Source: Thiothrix sp. (GTDB lineage Bacteria; Pseudomonadota; Gammaproteobacteria; Thiotrichales; Thiotrichaceae). From it: DNA of 64,000 nt. Below the pieces are notes generated by a model. It made no database searches and had not been told where the DNA came from. It worked only from the letters and a program-made list of their open reading frames with translations. Every line of letters starts with the position of its first letter. Position 1 is the stretch's first letter. The stretch is taken from NCBI GenBank assembly GCA_020442915.1, contig JAGRJD010000023.1, positions 1-64,000 of the forward strand. Reading direction: 5' to 3'. A program made the translations under genes and the position numbers. Shown here piece by piece: positions 27,024 to 35,935 of the stretch.

Positions 27024-28025
27024 TTAACTTTCGTTGGACTTGACGGCGGCATCCATCAGCTCCTCACCGATGTCGTCCTTGAATTTGTCCCAGACCGGTT
27101 TCATGGCGTCAACCCACTGCTGGCGTTGTTCATCGTTCAGTTCGCGCACCTCAGACTTGGCTTCCTTGATCAGGTCACGGTTTTCCAGTTCGACCTTGTT
27201 GGATTCGGCATTGCGCTGCTCACTGACTTCCTTGAGAATGGTCAAAAATTGGTCGCGTACTTCCGGGGCCAGACTGTCGAGCCACTCAGTGGACGTCACC
27301 ACCAGATAGTCGATAACACCGTGATCGGTATGGGTGATCCCGTCCTGGACTTCAAAGAATTTCTGGCCGTAAGTGTTGGACCAGGTATTTTCCTGGCCAT
27401 CCACAACCCCGGTTTGCAGGGAGCTGTACACTTCGGAGAAGGCGATTTTCTGTGGATTGGCACCGATGGCTTCAAACTGGGCCACCAGTACGTCGGAGGG
27501 CTGGATGCGGAACTTCAGGCCCTTGGCATCAGCCGGAACCAGCAACGGTTTGTTGGCGGACAGCTGTTTCATGCCGTTGTGCCAGTAGGCCAGGCCCTGC
27601 AGACCACGCTTTTTCATGGAGTCAAGCAGGGACTGACCCGCCTCTGAATTCTGGAAGCGGTCGACGGCATCAATGTCCTGGAACAGGAACGGCAGGTCAA
27701 ACAGGCGGAATTTCTTGGTGAAGACCTCGAACTTGGACAGCGACGGTGCCGCCAGCTGCACGTCACCGGCCAGCATGGCTTCCAGTACCTTGTCGTCATC
27801 ATACAGGGTGGAGTTCGGGAACACCTGCATGCAGGCCTTGCCGTTCATTTCCTCGTTGACACGTTTTTCCAGCAGGGCGGCGGCAATGCCCTTGGGGTGC
27901 TTGTCGGTATTGGTGACATGGGAAAACTTGATGACAACTTCACCCTTATCACAATTGGCCAGTGCAACATTGGAGCCCAACAGCAGGGTCGCTGAAATGG
28001 CCATGCTGATCAATGATTTACGCAT
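27024..28025 (-). CDS. dctP: TRAP substrate-binding protein DctP (system 1)
   Basis: Periplasmic binding protein of 333 residues that captures a carboxylate. The signal peptide MRKSLISMAISATLLLGSNV ends at VALA. KFSHVTNTDKHPKGIAA, FDLPFLFQDIDAVDRF and GLKFRIQPSDVLVAQFEAIG (with the carboxylate-binding arginine in KFRIQ) place it in the C4-dicarboxylate (DctP) group, so succinate, fumarate or malate is likely. First gene of the operon, preceded by a GAGGAG site and a sigma-54 promoter. Confidence 0.95.
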   Translation of the reverse strand: MRKSLISMAISATLLLGSNVALANCDKGEVVIKFSHVTNTDKHPKGIAAALLEKRVNEEMNGKACMQVFPNSTLYDDDKVLEAMLAGDVQLAAPSLSKFEVFTKKFRLFDLPFLFQDIDAVDRFQNSEAGQSLLDSMKKRGLQGLAYWHNGMKQLSANKPLLVPADAKGLKFRIQPSDVLVAQFEAIGANPQKIAFSEVYSSLQTGVVDGQENTWSNTYGQKFFEVQDGITHTDHGVIDYLVVTSTEWLDSLAPEVRDQFLTILKEVSEQRNAESNKVELENRDLIKEAKSEVRELNDEQRQQWVDAMKPVWDKFKDDIGEELMDAAVKSNES

Positions 28026-28095
28026 AGGGATTCTCCTCTACTTTTCGTGCTGATAAAAACCGGCGCAAGATACGCCTGATACAAGCGATGGATAA

Positions 28096-28110
28096 GCAAA
28101 TGGTATGCCA
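28096..28110 (-). promoter_or_regulatory. Sigma-54 promoter of dctPQM
   Basis: The minus strand reads TGGCATACCATTTGC, then T, matching the -24/-12 pattern exactly. The start expected near 28084 leaves a leader of about 60 bases before dctP. Sigma-54 control by DctB/DctD is known for dctPQM systems; those regulators are not in this window. Confidence 0.75.
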
Positions 28111-28240
28111 GTTGCCCGGCCCGGTGCAATCCTGGTTGGGTTTTATAGAGCAAATAAATGATTTTATTGAATATGTGTAATGAAAGACGGCGTGTGTTTT
28201 ACGGAAGGCTGCTTGTCAAGCCGTATGCCGCCAGACTGCT

Positions 28241-28258
28241 ATGGCGGAAATCCGCCAT
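28241..28258. promoter_or_regulatory. Palindromic activator site A upstream of dctP
   Basis: ATGGCGGAAATCCGCCAT is a perfect 18-bp palindrome about 165 bases upstream of the predicted dctP start. It is nearly identical to site B, 33 bases away (three helical turns), the layout of a tandem enhancer for a sigma-54 activator such as DctD. Confidence 0.65.
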
Positions 28259-28274
28259 CTGGACGGTTTGAGGC

Positions 28275-28290
28275 TGGCGGATTTTCGCCA
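28275..28290. promoter_or_regulatory. Palindromic activator site B upstream of dctP
   Basis: TGGCGGATTTTCGCCA, read on the minus strand as TGGCGAAAATCCGCCA, differs from the core of site A at one base. It lies about 198 bases before the predicted dctP start. The rest of the 423-bp gap up to lemA is AT-rich, with no gene seen. Confidence 0.65.
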
Positions 28291-28448
28291 TGTCGCCGGC
28301 TATGCAGGATCGTGGCTTCGGTCCTATCGAGAAATTCATTATAACTGATTGTTTTTAATTGATTATAGTTTTTTCCATCGGTCGGATTTCTGCACCGGAG
28401 GTAGCGGATATGATAAGCTCCTATTTTTCATAAATAAAAATATTCAAT

Positions 28449-29033
28449 ATGAATACCGGAATTCTGGTGTTTTTTGCACTGCTTGGTGGTCTGTTTTTAT
28501 GGGGTGTGACCCTTTACAATCGCCTGGTTCTGCTGAAAAACAATTCAAAAAAAGCCTGGAGTAACATTGATGTGCTGTTGAAACAGCGCAATGAGGAGCT
28601 GCCCAAGCTCATCAGCGTCTGCAAGGAGCACATGAAATACGAGCAGGAAACCCTGCAGCGTGTGATTGCCGCTCGTACCAAGGTGGACATGGCCATCAAG
28701 TCGCAGGACATTGCCGCGCTGGGTGCTGCCGAAGCACAGATGCAGCTGGGACTGGGGCACCTGTTCGCTGTGGCGGAAGATTATCCGGAGCTCAAGGCCA
28801 GTGAGGCCTTCCTGCAGCTGCAGGCGCGTATCAGCATGCTGGAGGACAGCATTGCCGACCGGCGCGAGTTCTACAATGACAGTGCCGCCATCAACAACAC
28901 CCGCATCGAGCAGTTTCCGGATATCATCATCGCCCGGATGTTCAGTTTCAAATCCTTCAAGCTGATGCGCTTCAGTGCGGCGGAAAAACAGGATGTCAAT
29001 GTGGCCGCCCATTTCAATGGTCTGGCCCCCTGA
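28449..29033 (+). CDS. LemA family protein
   Basis: A 194-residue membrane-anchored protein: one N-terminal helix (residues 4-22) and a long helical bundle. YNRLVLLKNNSKKAWSNIDVLLKQRNEELPKLI is the signature of the LemA family, followed by helices with EYPELKAS-like text (DYPELKASEAFLQLQ) and EDSIADRREFYNDSAAINNTRI. No strong ribosome site is visible. Role unknown; the family often co-occurs with GIDE-like proteins as here. Confidence 0.93.
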   Translation: MNTGILVFFALLGGLFLWGVTLYNRLVLLKNNSKKAWSNIDVLLKQRNEELPKLISVCKEHMKYEQETLQRVIAARTKVDMAIKSQDIAALGAAEAQMQLGLGHLFAVAEDYPELKASEAFLQLQARISMLEDSIADRREFYNDSAAINNTRIEQFPDIIIARMFSFKSFKLMRFSAAEKQDVNVAAHFNGLAP

Positions 29034-29048
29034 TCGGCATGTAGCGGC

Positions 29049-29927
29049 ATGGCATTTCCCCATGAACTGAACAGCCGCTGCCGCAGGTCCGGCAGCTATA
29101 ACCCGCTCACCCTGTGGCGACGAGCCGGTATACTTGCCCGTGCTGCCAACGGGTTTTTCATCCTGAGCTGGGCGATACTGGCTGGTGTTGTGGTTCATTA
29201 CCGGGGTGAGCAGGCCCTGTTTTTTCTGGCGCTCTGCAATTTCGGGTTTTCACAGGCCTATTACCGCCGTTACCGCCTGATCGAAGATACGCCGACCACC
29301 CGCCTCGGCACTGGTGCGCAGGGGTATGTGGAACTGCAGGGTCAGGTCTGTGCCGTCGATGCCACCCGTTATCAGGGCTGTCCGGAATTACCGGTCAATG
29401 TCTGGTCAGCCGGCCTGAATGAGGAGCAGCCGTTTTACCTGGATGACGGCAAGGGACGCTGCCTGCTGTATCCGGGGGCTGCCGAAATGGTTGTGCGTCC
29501 GGCAGATACCCACCTGTACTGGCTGCCGGCCATTTATCCGGGCCAGACCCTGTATGTTCTGGGCGAGATGCGCACCGTCAGCAGTACGGCTGACCATGCC
29601 TCCAGCCTGCGGAAGCAGACCGGGCAGATACTGGCTCGCTGGAAGGCCCGTCCGGATGTGCTGCTGGAAGCCTATGACACGGACGGCAATGGTGTGCTGG
29701 ATCAGCAGGAATGGCAGGCGGTACGCATCCGGGCCGGTGCTGTGGCCCGGCAGGCGTTGCAGCAGGAAACACGGCTCCCACCCACGCACGTGATTGACCG
29801 CAGTCGGGATGGACGCCTGTTCATGATCACCAATATCCCCCCGACAGAACTGGCGCTGCGTTTCCGGGTAGCCGCCTGGCTGCATGGCCTGGCCTGGATC
29901 GGCCTGATGCTGGCATCACTGCGCTGA
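29049..29927 (+). CDS. GIDE-like membrane protein with an EF-hand-like loop
   Basis: A 292-residue protein with two N-terminal helices (about 35-75) and one at the C-terminus (about 272-290). The layout, with TTRLGTGAQGYVELQGQV followed by a beta-rich middle, resembles bacterial GIDE-domain proteins named after the E3 ligase family, which often follow lemA. Around residues 209-221 the loop DTDGNGVLDQQEW matches a calcium-binding EF-hand. It starts 15 bases after lemA and is probably in the same operon. The family call is moderate. Confidence 0.65.
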   Translation: MAFPHELNSRCRRSGSYNPLTLWRRAGILARAANGFFILSWAILAGVVVHYRGEQALFFLALCNFGFSQAYYRRYRLIEDTPTTRLGTGAQGYVELQGQVCAVDATRYQGCPELPVNVWSAGLNEEQPFYLDDGKGRCLLYPGAAEMVVRPADTHLYWLPAIYPGQTLYVLGEMRTVSSTADHASSLRKQTGQILARWKARPDVLLEAYDTDGNGVLDQQEWQAVRIRAGAVARQALQQETRLPPTHVIDRSRDGRLFMITNIPPTELALRFRVAAWLHGLAWIGLMLASLR

Positions 29928-29945
29928 ACCCGGTTCCTGCTATCC

Positions 29946-30554
29946 TCAGCCGCCCAGTACCAGGCTGAGCGCAATACTCCACATCACGACGCCGACGCCC
30001 ATGTCCAGATAGCGCCAGCTGCGGGGATCGGCAAACCAGGGGGCCAGCCTGCGCCCGCCCCACACCAGCCCCAGAAACCAGCTGATGGAGGCCAGATATG
30101 CCCCCAGGGCAAACCATGATGACGCTTTTCCGGGCAGCTGGCCACCGATACTGCCCAGTAATACCACCGTATCCAGATACACATGCGGATTCAGCAGGCT
30201 GATACCGGTTGCGGTCAGCACGGCGGTTCTGGCGGTCAGCGGTTTGAGGCGCTCTGTATTCAGGCTTTCCGGCTGCAGGGCACGGCGAAAGGCCAGCAGG
30301 CCGTACAGGAACAGGAATGCCGCCCCACCCCAGCGTGCCAGTGCCAGCAGCAGGCTGCTGCGCTGGATCAGGCTGCCCAGCCCCCAGACACCGGCAGTGA
30401 TCAGGATGATATCAATCAGGATGCAGATTCCGGCCACCAGCCAGGCATGCTGGTTGCGCAGGGCACAGCTGAGCACAAAGGCATTCTGGGCGCCGATGGC
30501 GATGATCAGCCCGGCACCGACCCCGAAACCTTTCAGGATGGCGAGCGATTCCAT
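29946..30554 (-). CDS. LysE/ArgO family amino acid exporter
   Basis: Inner-membrane exporter of basic amino acids, 202 residues with six helices. GLIIAIGAQNAFVLSCALR is the LysE/ArgO signature and LTATGISLLNPHVYLDTVVLLGS the second conserved block. It overlaps the upstream aminotransferase gene by one base, so the two are co-expressed. Arginine or lysine is the probable substrate. Confidence 0.92.
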   Translation of the reverse strand: MESLAILKGFGVGAGLIIAIGAQNAFVLSCALRNQHAWLVAGICILIDIILITAGVWGLGSLIQRSSLLLALARWGGAAFLFLYGLLAFRRALQPESLNTERLKPLTARTAVLTATGISLLNPHVYLDTVVLLGSIGGQLPGKASSWFALGAYLASISWFLGLVWGGRRLAPWFADPRSWRYLDMGVGVVMWSIALSLVLGG

Positions 30555-31825
30555 CAGGCCAGTACTTGATCCAGTACTGTCAGCAGCTGCTGCAGCTCCT
30601 CCGGGGTGGTGTAATGGACAAATGACAGCCGCACCACCCCGGTTTCCGGTGCTTCTCCCATGGCTTCAATACAGCGCCAGGCATAAAAGTGTCCGGCTCC
30701 GGCCATGATGCCGCGTGCGCTGAGCGCCACCCCCAGTGTCGGTGCACTGTGCCTGCGGGCTACGAAGGCCACAGTAGCCGCCCGGATGGAGGCATCGGCC
30801 GGTCCGAGCAGGCGCACATCCCGGCGGGCAGACAGGTAATCCAGCAGCGGCGTCAGGAGTTCGGTTTCCGCCTCCCGGAACAGGGTCCGCAGCTGCTGTG
30901 CCTTGAGGCTGACAGGTGTGGGTGCCGTGCGGGTAGCGACGCCACCAAAGTGATGCGCATGCACGGCATCGAAATAGTCCGGCACGCCATTGCTGGCGGC
31001 TACCTGGGCATGATCGGGGCCTGCCGGATTGAATTCCTTGTGGATCACGCCCTTGTTGAAGAAGTGGCCCTGATTACCCAGTAATTCTGCCAGCGGGCGG
31101 CTGAGGGTCATGACACCCTGATGCGGACCGAAGGTCTTGTAGAGTGAAAACAGGTACACATCCGCCCCCAGGGCCCGCACATCCGGAAAGCCGTGGCCGG
31201 CGTAAGACACGCCATCCACCACCGTGAAAATGCCTGCCGCTCTGGCTTTATGGCAGATGGCCGCCACCGGATTGAGGTGTGCCACCACATTGGAACAATG
31301 GGTGAAGGCCAGCAGGCGGGTACGCTCACTGAACAGCTGATCCAGCTGTGCCGGGTCCAGTTGGCCCGACGCCGGATCCAGCTGCCACTCCCGGATCACC
31401 AGGCCGTCATCGGCCAGCCTGCGCCAGACACCGCTGTTGGCTTCATGGTCCTGATTGGTGACGATGATTTCATCACCCGGTTTGAGCACCTTGCGGAAAG
31501 CCTGTGCCAGTACGGCGGTATTCTGGGAGGTGGATGGCCCCAGATGAACCGCATCCGGAGTGAGGTTGAGGTATTCTGCCAGCCGCCCATAGGCCTGGTC
31601 CATCTGTTGTCCGGCCAGCGCTGAAGCCTTGAAGCTGTAATAAGGCTGTACTTTGGTCTGGCGATAATAGTCGCACAGGCGTCCGATCACCTGCCGGCAG
31701 GCGTAGGAGCCACCGGCATTCTCGAAATGGGCCTGCCCCTGCAGGCCGGGTTCCTCAAAGGCGGGAAACTGGCTGCGCACGAAAGGACGGTCCAGCCGGG
31801 GCCGGAAATCAGGTTGGTTCTGCAT
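30554..31825 (-). CDS. Class V aminotransferase, cysteine desulfurase-like
   Basis: PLP enzyme of 423 residues in the TIGR01976 cysteine-desulfurase-like group. FENAGGSYACRQVI starts the fold; GPSTSQNTAVLAQAF binds the cofactor phosphate, NQDHEANSGVWRRL and DGVSYAGHGFPDVRALGAD follow, and the Schiff-base lysine is in FSLYKTFGPHQGVM. The cysteine-loop of true IscS enzymes is not evident, so the reaction is uncertain. Translationally coupled to the LysE-type exporter. Confidence 0.88.
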   Translation of the reverse strand: MQNQPDFRPRLDRPFVRSQFPAFEEPGLQGQAHFENAGGSYACRQVIGRLCDYYRQTKVQPYYSFKASALAGQQMDQAYGRLAEYLNLTPDAVHLGPSTSQNTAVLAQAFRKVLKPGDEIIVTNQDHEANSGVWRRLADDGLVIREWQLDPASGQLDPAQLDQLFSERTRLLAFTHCSNVVAHLNPVAAICHKARAAGIFTVVDGVSYAGHGFPDVRALGADVYLFSLYKTFGPHQGVMTLSRPLAELLGNQGHFFNKGVIHKEFNPAGPDHAQVAASNGVPDYFDAVHAHHFGGVATRTAPTPVSLKAQQLRTLFREAETELLTPLLDYLSARRDVRLLGPADASIRAATVAFVARRHSAPTLGVALSARGIMAGAGHFYAWRCIEAMGEAPETGVVRLSFVHYTTPEELQQLLTVLDQVLA

Positions 31826-31937
31826 GAATGTTCTCCACGAGTGAGACAGCAGTGATAACAGATTCAGTCAGACATGGGAAGCCCGGATGGCAGCTTCCGG
31901 TTTCCCCCTGTAAACGGCTGTGGCATCATGCGCGCGC

Positions 31938-33743
31938 ATGAACATGCTGCAGGCTCAAGAGATTCTCCACTCGGTTTATGGTTATGACGATTTTCGCCTG
32001 AACCAGCGCGACATCATTGCCTCCCTGCTGGCCGGAACGGATGTGCTGGCCCTGATGCCGACCGGGGGCGGCAAATCCTTGTGTTACCAGATTCCGGCGC
32101 TGGTACGCTCCGGTGTCGGGATTGTGGTATCACCCCTGATTGCCCTGATGCAGGATCAGGTTGACGCCCTGAAGCAGCTGGGCCTGCGGGCGGCTTTTCT
32201 TAATTCCACCCTGGACCATGCCAGTGCCCAGGCCGTTGAGCGTGCATTGCAGGCCGGAGAGCTGGACCTGCTGTATGTTGCGCCCGAACGCCTGCTGACC
32301 GGACGTCTGCTCAGCCTGCTGGACCGGACACCACTGGCGCTGTTTGCTATTGACGAGGCGCATTGTGTTTCCCAGTGGGGTCATGATTTCCGGCCCGAAT
32401 ACCAGAAGCTTTCCGTACTGGCCGAACGCTATCCGCAGGTGCCACGCATTGCCCTGACGGCCACCGCCGACCAGCGTACCCGGCAGGAGATCATCAGCCA
32501 GTTGCAGCTGGAACAGGCCGATATCTACATCAACAGCTTCGACCGTCCCAACATCACCTATACCCTTCATGAAGGCCAGAATGCCCGTCAGCAGCTGTGG
32601 CGCTTTATTGATACCTATCATTACCGTGATGCCGGCATTGTGTACTGCCTGTCACGCAAGAAGGTGGAGGCGGTGGCGGCATGGCTGTCGGAGCAGGGCC
32701 GCATTGCACTGCCCTATCATGCCGGGCTGAATGCGCAGGTTCGGCAGGCGCATCAGGAGCGCTTTCTGCGGGAGGATGGGGTGATCATTGTCGCCACCAT
32801 CGCTTTCGGTATGGGCATCGACAAGCCGGATGTGCGTTTTGTGGCACATCTGAACCTGCCCAAAAGCATTGAAGCCTATTACCAGGAAACCGGGCGGGCC
32901 GGGCGGGATGGTGAGCCGGCGAATGCCTGGATGGCTTACGGGCTGCAGGATGTGATCACCCTGCGCCAGATGATGACGGATTCCAGAGCCAGCGAGCAGC
33001 AGAAACGGGTCGAGCATCACAAGCTGGAGGCCATGCTCGGGCTGTGTGAGATGACCACCTGCCGCCGGGTGGCACTGCTGGATTATTTCGGTGAGCAGGG
33101 AACCGAAGCCTGCGGCAACTGTGATAATTGCCTGCATCCGCCGGAAAGCTGGGATGGAACCGTGGCAGCCCAGAAAGCGCTGTCCTGTGTCTATCGCACC
33201 GGCCAGCGTTTCGGGGTCAATTATCTGGTGGAGGTGCTGCTGGGGCGTGCTGATGAACGTATCCGTCAGTTCGGGCATGACAGCCTGAGCACCTTTGGCA
33301 TCGGCCATGAACACGGCCAGAGTGAGTGGCGTACCATTTTCCGGCAGCTGATTGCGCTGGGCTACCTGAGTGTGGATCTGGATGGTCATGGTGCATTGCG
33401 GCTGACGGAAAAGTCACGCCCCCTGCTGCGTGGGGAAATCAGTCTGCAGCTGCGTCATGACCGGGCTGTGGAAAAAAAGCAGAAGCAGAAAGCGCAGAAG
33501 GCCGGGGGGATTGTGCGTACCGAAGATCAGCCCCTGTGGGAAGCCCTGCGCCAGCTGCGCCTGCGTCTGGCACAGGAGCAGGGTGTGCCACCGTATGTGA
33601 TTTTTCATGACAGCACCCTGATGCAGATGGTGGTTCAGCGCCCCCGGTCACTGGCCGGGCTGGGCATGATCTCCGGTATCGGTGAGCAGAAGCGGGAACG
33701 GTACGGGCAGGCTTTTCTGGAGGCAATACAGGCGCATAACTGA
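31938..33743 (+). CDS. recQ: ATP-dependent DNA helicase RecQ
   Basis: A 3'-5' DNA helicase used in recombination and replication repair, about 601 residues. LMPTGGGKSLCYQIPALV is motif I, FAIDEAHCVSQWGHDFRPEY motif II, QETGRAGRDGEP motif VI. The zinc-binding region has cysteines in GLCEMTTCRRVA and EACGNCDNC, followed by winged-helix (RQC) and HRDC domains (IFHDSTLMQMVVQRP). ATG 31938 is preferred over an in-frame GTG at 31920. Transcribed alone. Confidence 0.97.
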   Translation: MNMLQAQEILHSVYGYDDFRLNQRDIIASLLAGTDVLALMPTGGGKSLCYQIPALVRSGVGIVVSPLIALMQDQVDALKQLGLRAAFLNSTLDHASAQAVERALQAGELDLLYVAPERLLTGRLLSLLDRTPLALFAIDEAHCVSQWGHDFRPEYQKLSVLAERYPQVPRIALTATADQRTRQEIISQLQLEQADIYINSFDRPNITYTLHEGQNARQQLWRFIDTYHYRDAGIVYCLSRKKVEAVAAWLSEQGRIALPYHAGLNAQVRQAHQERFLREDGVIIVATIAFGMGIDKPDVRFVAHLNLPKSIEAYYQETGRAGRDGEPANAWMAYGLQDVITLRQMMTDSRASEQQKRVEHHKLEAMLGLCEMTTCRRVALLDYFGEQGTEACGNCDNCLHPPESWDGTVAAQKALSCVYRTGQRFGVNYLVEVLLGRADERIRQFGHDSLSTFGIGHEHGQSEWRTIFRQLIALGYLSVDLDGHGALRLTEKSRPLLRGEISLQLRHDRAVEKKQKQKAQKAGGIVRTEDQPLWEALRQLRLRLAQEQGVPPYVIFHDSTLMQMVVQRPRSLAGLGMISGIGEQKRERYGQAFLEAIQAHN

Positions 33744-33803
33744 AGCTGTGGGGGAATGAAAAACTTTTTCGCCCGTGCTCAGTCTGCAGCAAGCAAAACG
33801 TAC

Positions 33804-33809
33804 TATAAT
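33804..33809 (+). promoter_or_regulatory. -10 element before the structured leader
   Basis: A perfect TATAAT, preceded by TAC, in the 326-bp gap between recQ and the SSS gene. No convincing -35 accompanies it. Transcription would begin near 33816. Confidence 0.4.
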
Positions 33810-33815
33810 GAAGCT

Positions 33816-33940
33816 GTTGTTTAAGGAAATGGCTTTAAAATAAAAACAAAGCCGAAAGCTCAGGAAGCCAGATGTCTTGCGGGTATGCTCCTCCTCCGAT
33901 CAAGACGTTCTCCTCCCGTACCCAGGGCATCTGGTCTTCC
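33816..33940 (+). ncRNA. Candidate structured small RNA or long 5' leader
   Basis: Three nested or serial stems: GGCTTT (33831-33836) with AAAGCC (33848-33853) around an A-rich loop; GGAAGCCAGATG (33863-33874) with CATCTGGTCTTCC (33928-33940), 12 pairs and one bulge; inside it GTCTTG (33874-33879) with CAAGAC (33901-33906). The enclosed loops carry CTCCTCCTCC and CTCCTCCC, complementary to ribosome-binding sites. Only TTT follows the last stem. It could be a leader of the SSS transporter gene, whose start is 130 bases on, or a separate RNA. Confidence 0.4.
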
Positions 33941-34069
33941 TTTCCTCTGTCTCGCCCCGTCTCTGTCCCCGCCTGTTTTCCGGATTTTCCCGTGCCGGAC
34001 ATGCGAACCGGCGTATCAGTCTGTTAATATCCCCCCGTTGTTGAAGTTTCCCGACCGTAAGGATCTGCA

Positions 34070-35455
34070 ATGGGTTATGAACTGTCTTTCCTGATAGCCA
34101 TCGTTGCGCTGCTGTCGATCATGCTCAGCCCCCTGGCCAGAACGCCGGCGGTGTTTTTCAGCGGGCAGTCACCGGAAGGTAGAAGCCCTGATTTATGGAC
34201 GCTCACTTTTTCGATGGTGAGCAGCTGGCTGTTGGCCCGTTCACTGCTGAATGCCGCGTTGCTGGGGTTTTTTTTCGGAGTCTGGGGGGTGCTGGCCTGT
34301 GCAGCCTATTACCTTTCGTTCTGGGTGGCGCGCTGGATCATCAATCGCATCCGTTTTGAACAGGGCTACAGCAATATTCAGACTTGGCTTTATGACCGCT
34401 TCGGCAGCTGGGGGCCGGCCTGCTACAATTTCGTTGCCTATCTGCGCCTGATCAGCGAGGTGGCGGGCAGTCTGCTGGTAGTGGGGGTGCTGATGGGGAA
34501 TGAGGGCAGCGGCTCCTATATCCTGGCAGTACTTGCTGTTGCGCTGGTGACACTGGTCTATTCGCTCATGGGCGGCATGTCTGCATCCTTGCGTACCGAT
34601 CTGTTCCAGTGGCTGATTTTTGCCGGTATCACCCTGTTTCTGATACTGCTGGTGGTGGGAAACGGTGGCCTTGAGTTCCACCATCTGCTGCGGGAGCCCT
34701 TCGCCGTTAACGCCCCCGGCCCGGTACTGCTGGCTGCGATCATGCTGCAGATATGGAGTTTTCCCCTGCATGATCCGGTCCTGATGGACCGGGGTTTTCT
34801 GGCGGGCCGCGAGACCACCCGACGGGCCTATTCCCGCGCTGGCTGGATTGGCATGGCCTGCATTGTGCTGTTCGGCATGCTGGGGGTGCTGGCGGGCGGG
34901 GCTGCTGACCCCGGCGAGTCACTGCTGGCAGCGCTGCAGCGTCTGCTGGGAACCCCGGCCATGTTCCTGTTCAGTGCGGCCCTGATCATCGTTGCCATGG
35001 CCGGTATTGATGGTGCCCTGGCCAGCTCGGCCCGGCTGATGGCGGTGGACATGCGTGCCATCATGCCCAATCTGGCCAATGGCCGGTTGGCCATGGTGAT
35101 TACCCTGCTGCTGGGACTGATCGTAATGTTTCTAGGCCGGCAGGATCCGTTCATGGCCATGGCTCTGAGCGGGATTGTGTCCATGTACCTGTCGCCAGTG
35201 GTATTTTTCAGCCTGCTGAACCGGCGTCAGGACATTCCGGTCTGGAGCTATGTCGGCAGCTGCCTGCTGGCCCTGGCAGGGGCGTTGCTGTATTTCCTGG
35301 AAGCACGGGGCCAGACAGTGTTGCTGGGGGAGATGCATAACCATACCCGGCTGCTGCTGATCTGTTTCGGACTGTTTGTGGGCTGCAACCTGCTGTTCTG
35401 GGTCGGTGGGCGGCTGGCGTATGCCGTGCGCATGCGCCCCCAGGGATCGTTGTAG
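34070..35455 (+). CDS. Sodium:solute symporter family transporter
   Basis: A 461-residue membrane protein with about 12-13 helices. TFSMVSSWLLARSLLNAALLG near the start, YSLMGGMSASLRTDLFQW (the conserved GG-x3-TDxxQ type segment of SSS proteins) and IVAMAGIDGALASSARLMAVD support the family. Substrate unknown. The ATG has an AAGGA site. It is preceded by a long structured noncoding stretch and followed, after 125 bases, by a lipoprotein gene. Confidence 0.85.
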   Translation: MGYELSFLIAIVALLSIMLSPLARTPAVFFSGQSPEGRSPDLWTLTFSMVSSWLLARSLLNAALLGFFFGVWGVLACAAYYLSFWVARWIINRIRFEQGYSNIQTWLYDRFGSWGPACYNFVAYLRLISEVAGSLLVVGVLMGNEGSGSYILAVLAVALVTLVYSLMGGMSASLRTDLFQWLIFAGITLFLILLVVGNGGLEFHHLLREPFAVNAPGPVLLAAIMLQIWSFPLHDPVLMDRGFLAGRETTRRAYSRAGWIGMACIVLFGMLGVLAGGAADPGESLLAALQRLLGTPAMFLFSAALIIVAMAGIDGALASSARLMAVDMRAIMPNLANGRLAMVITLLLGLIVMFLGRQDPFMAMALSGIVSMYLSPVVFFSLLNRRQDIPVWSYVGSCLLALAGALLYFLEARGQTVLLGEMHNHTRLLLICFGLFVGCNLLFWVGGRLAYAVRMRPQGSL

Positions 35456-35580
35456 GGGGATCGGGGCGGGTTTTTCATTAAAAATCCGCTGCTCCGGACA
35501 AATTACCGTCATAATGCTTGCCAGTGTCTGGCCGCCTGTGTTCTGCTTTGTACGGCGTAATATCCACAGGAAGAACGTCC

Positions 35581-35904
35581 ATGAAACACCGCCTTATTGC
35601 TGCCGGTCTGGTGCTGGCCGCGACCGCTGCCCTTGGTGCCTGCAGCACGTCCCCGGACCCGGAAGTCTCCGGAACCGGCCCGGTGATCACCGGATCTGAT
35701 GCCGATGCCAGCGGGCCGGACTGGGCCGTGAATGAAGCCGGCAAACCGCACACCCATGTGGTCGACATTCCCGACTGCCCCGGCGGGCCGCATACCTTCA
35801 CCCATGTGCATGAAGGCGAGCTGGCGCAGGTCGGCCTGCACCGGCATGATGGCTGCTTCACCTGCCCGGAGCAGCCGCTGGTGAACCGGCTGCTGCAGCA
35901 GTAA
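35581..35904 (+). CDS. Small histidine-rich lipoprotein
   Basis: A 107-residue lipoprotein: hydrophobic signal and lipobox ending LGAC with Cys21 as lipid-bearing residue. The mature part is rich in His, clustered as HTHVVDIPDC, HTFTHVHEGE and LHRHDGCFTC, and has three further cysteines. I recognise no family. The His/Cys pattern suggests metal binding in the periplasm, an inference. ATG 35581 has an AGGAAG site. It lies 31 bases upstream of the carboxylase gene. Confidence 0.8.
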   Translation: MKHRLIAAGLVLAATAALGACSTSPDPEVSGTGPVITGSDADASGPDWAVNEAGKPHTHVVDIPDCPGGPHTFTHVHEGELAQVGLHRHDGCFTCPEQPLVNRLLQQ

Positions 35905-35935
35905 CCACCCTGTCAGACAAGCAGCCGGTCCCGCC

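Noticed and set aside
33885-34094. 69-codon frame before the SSS gene
   Set aside because: Starts inside the structured stem, has biased Pro/Ser text and overlaps the transporter start out of frame.
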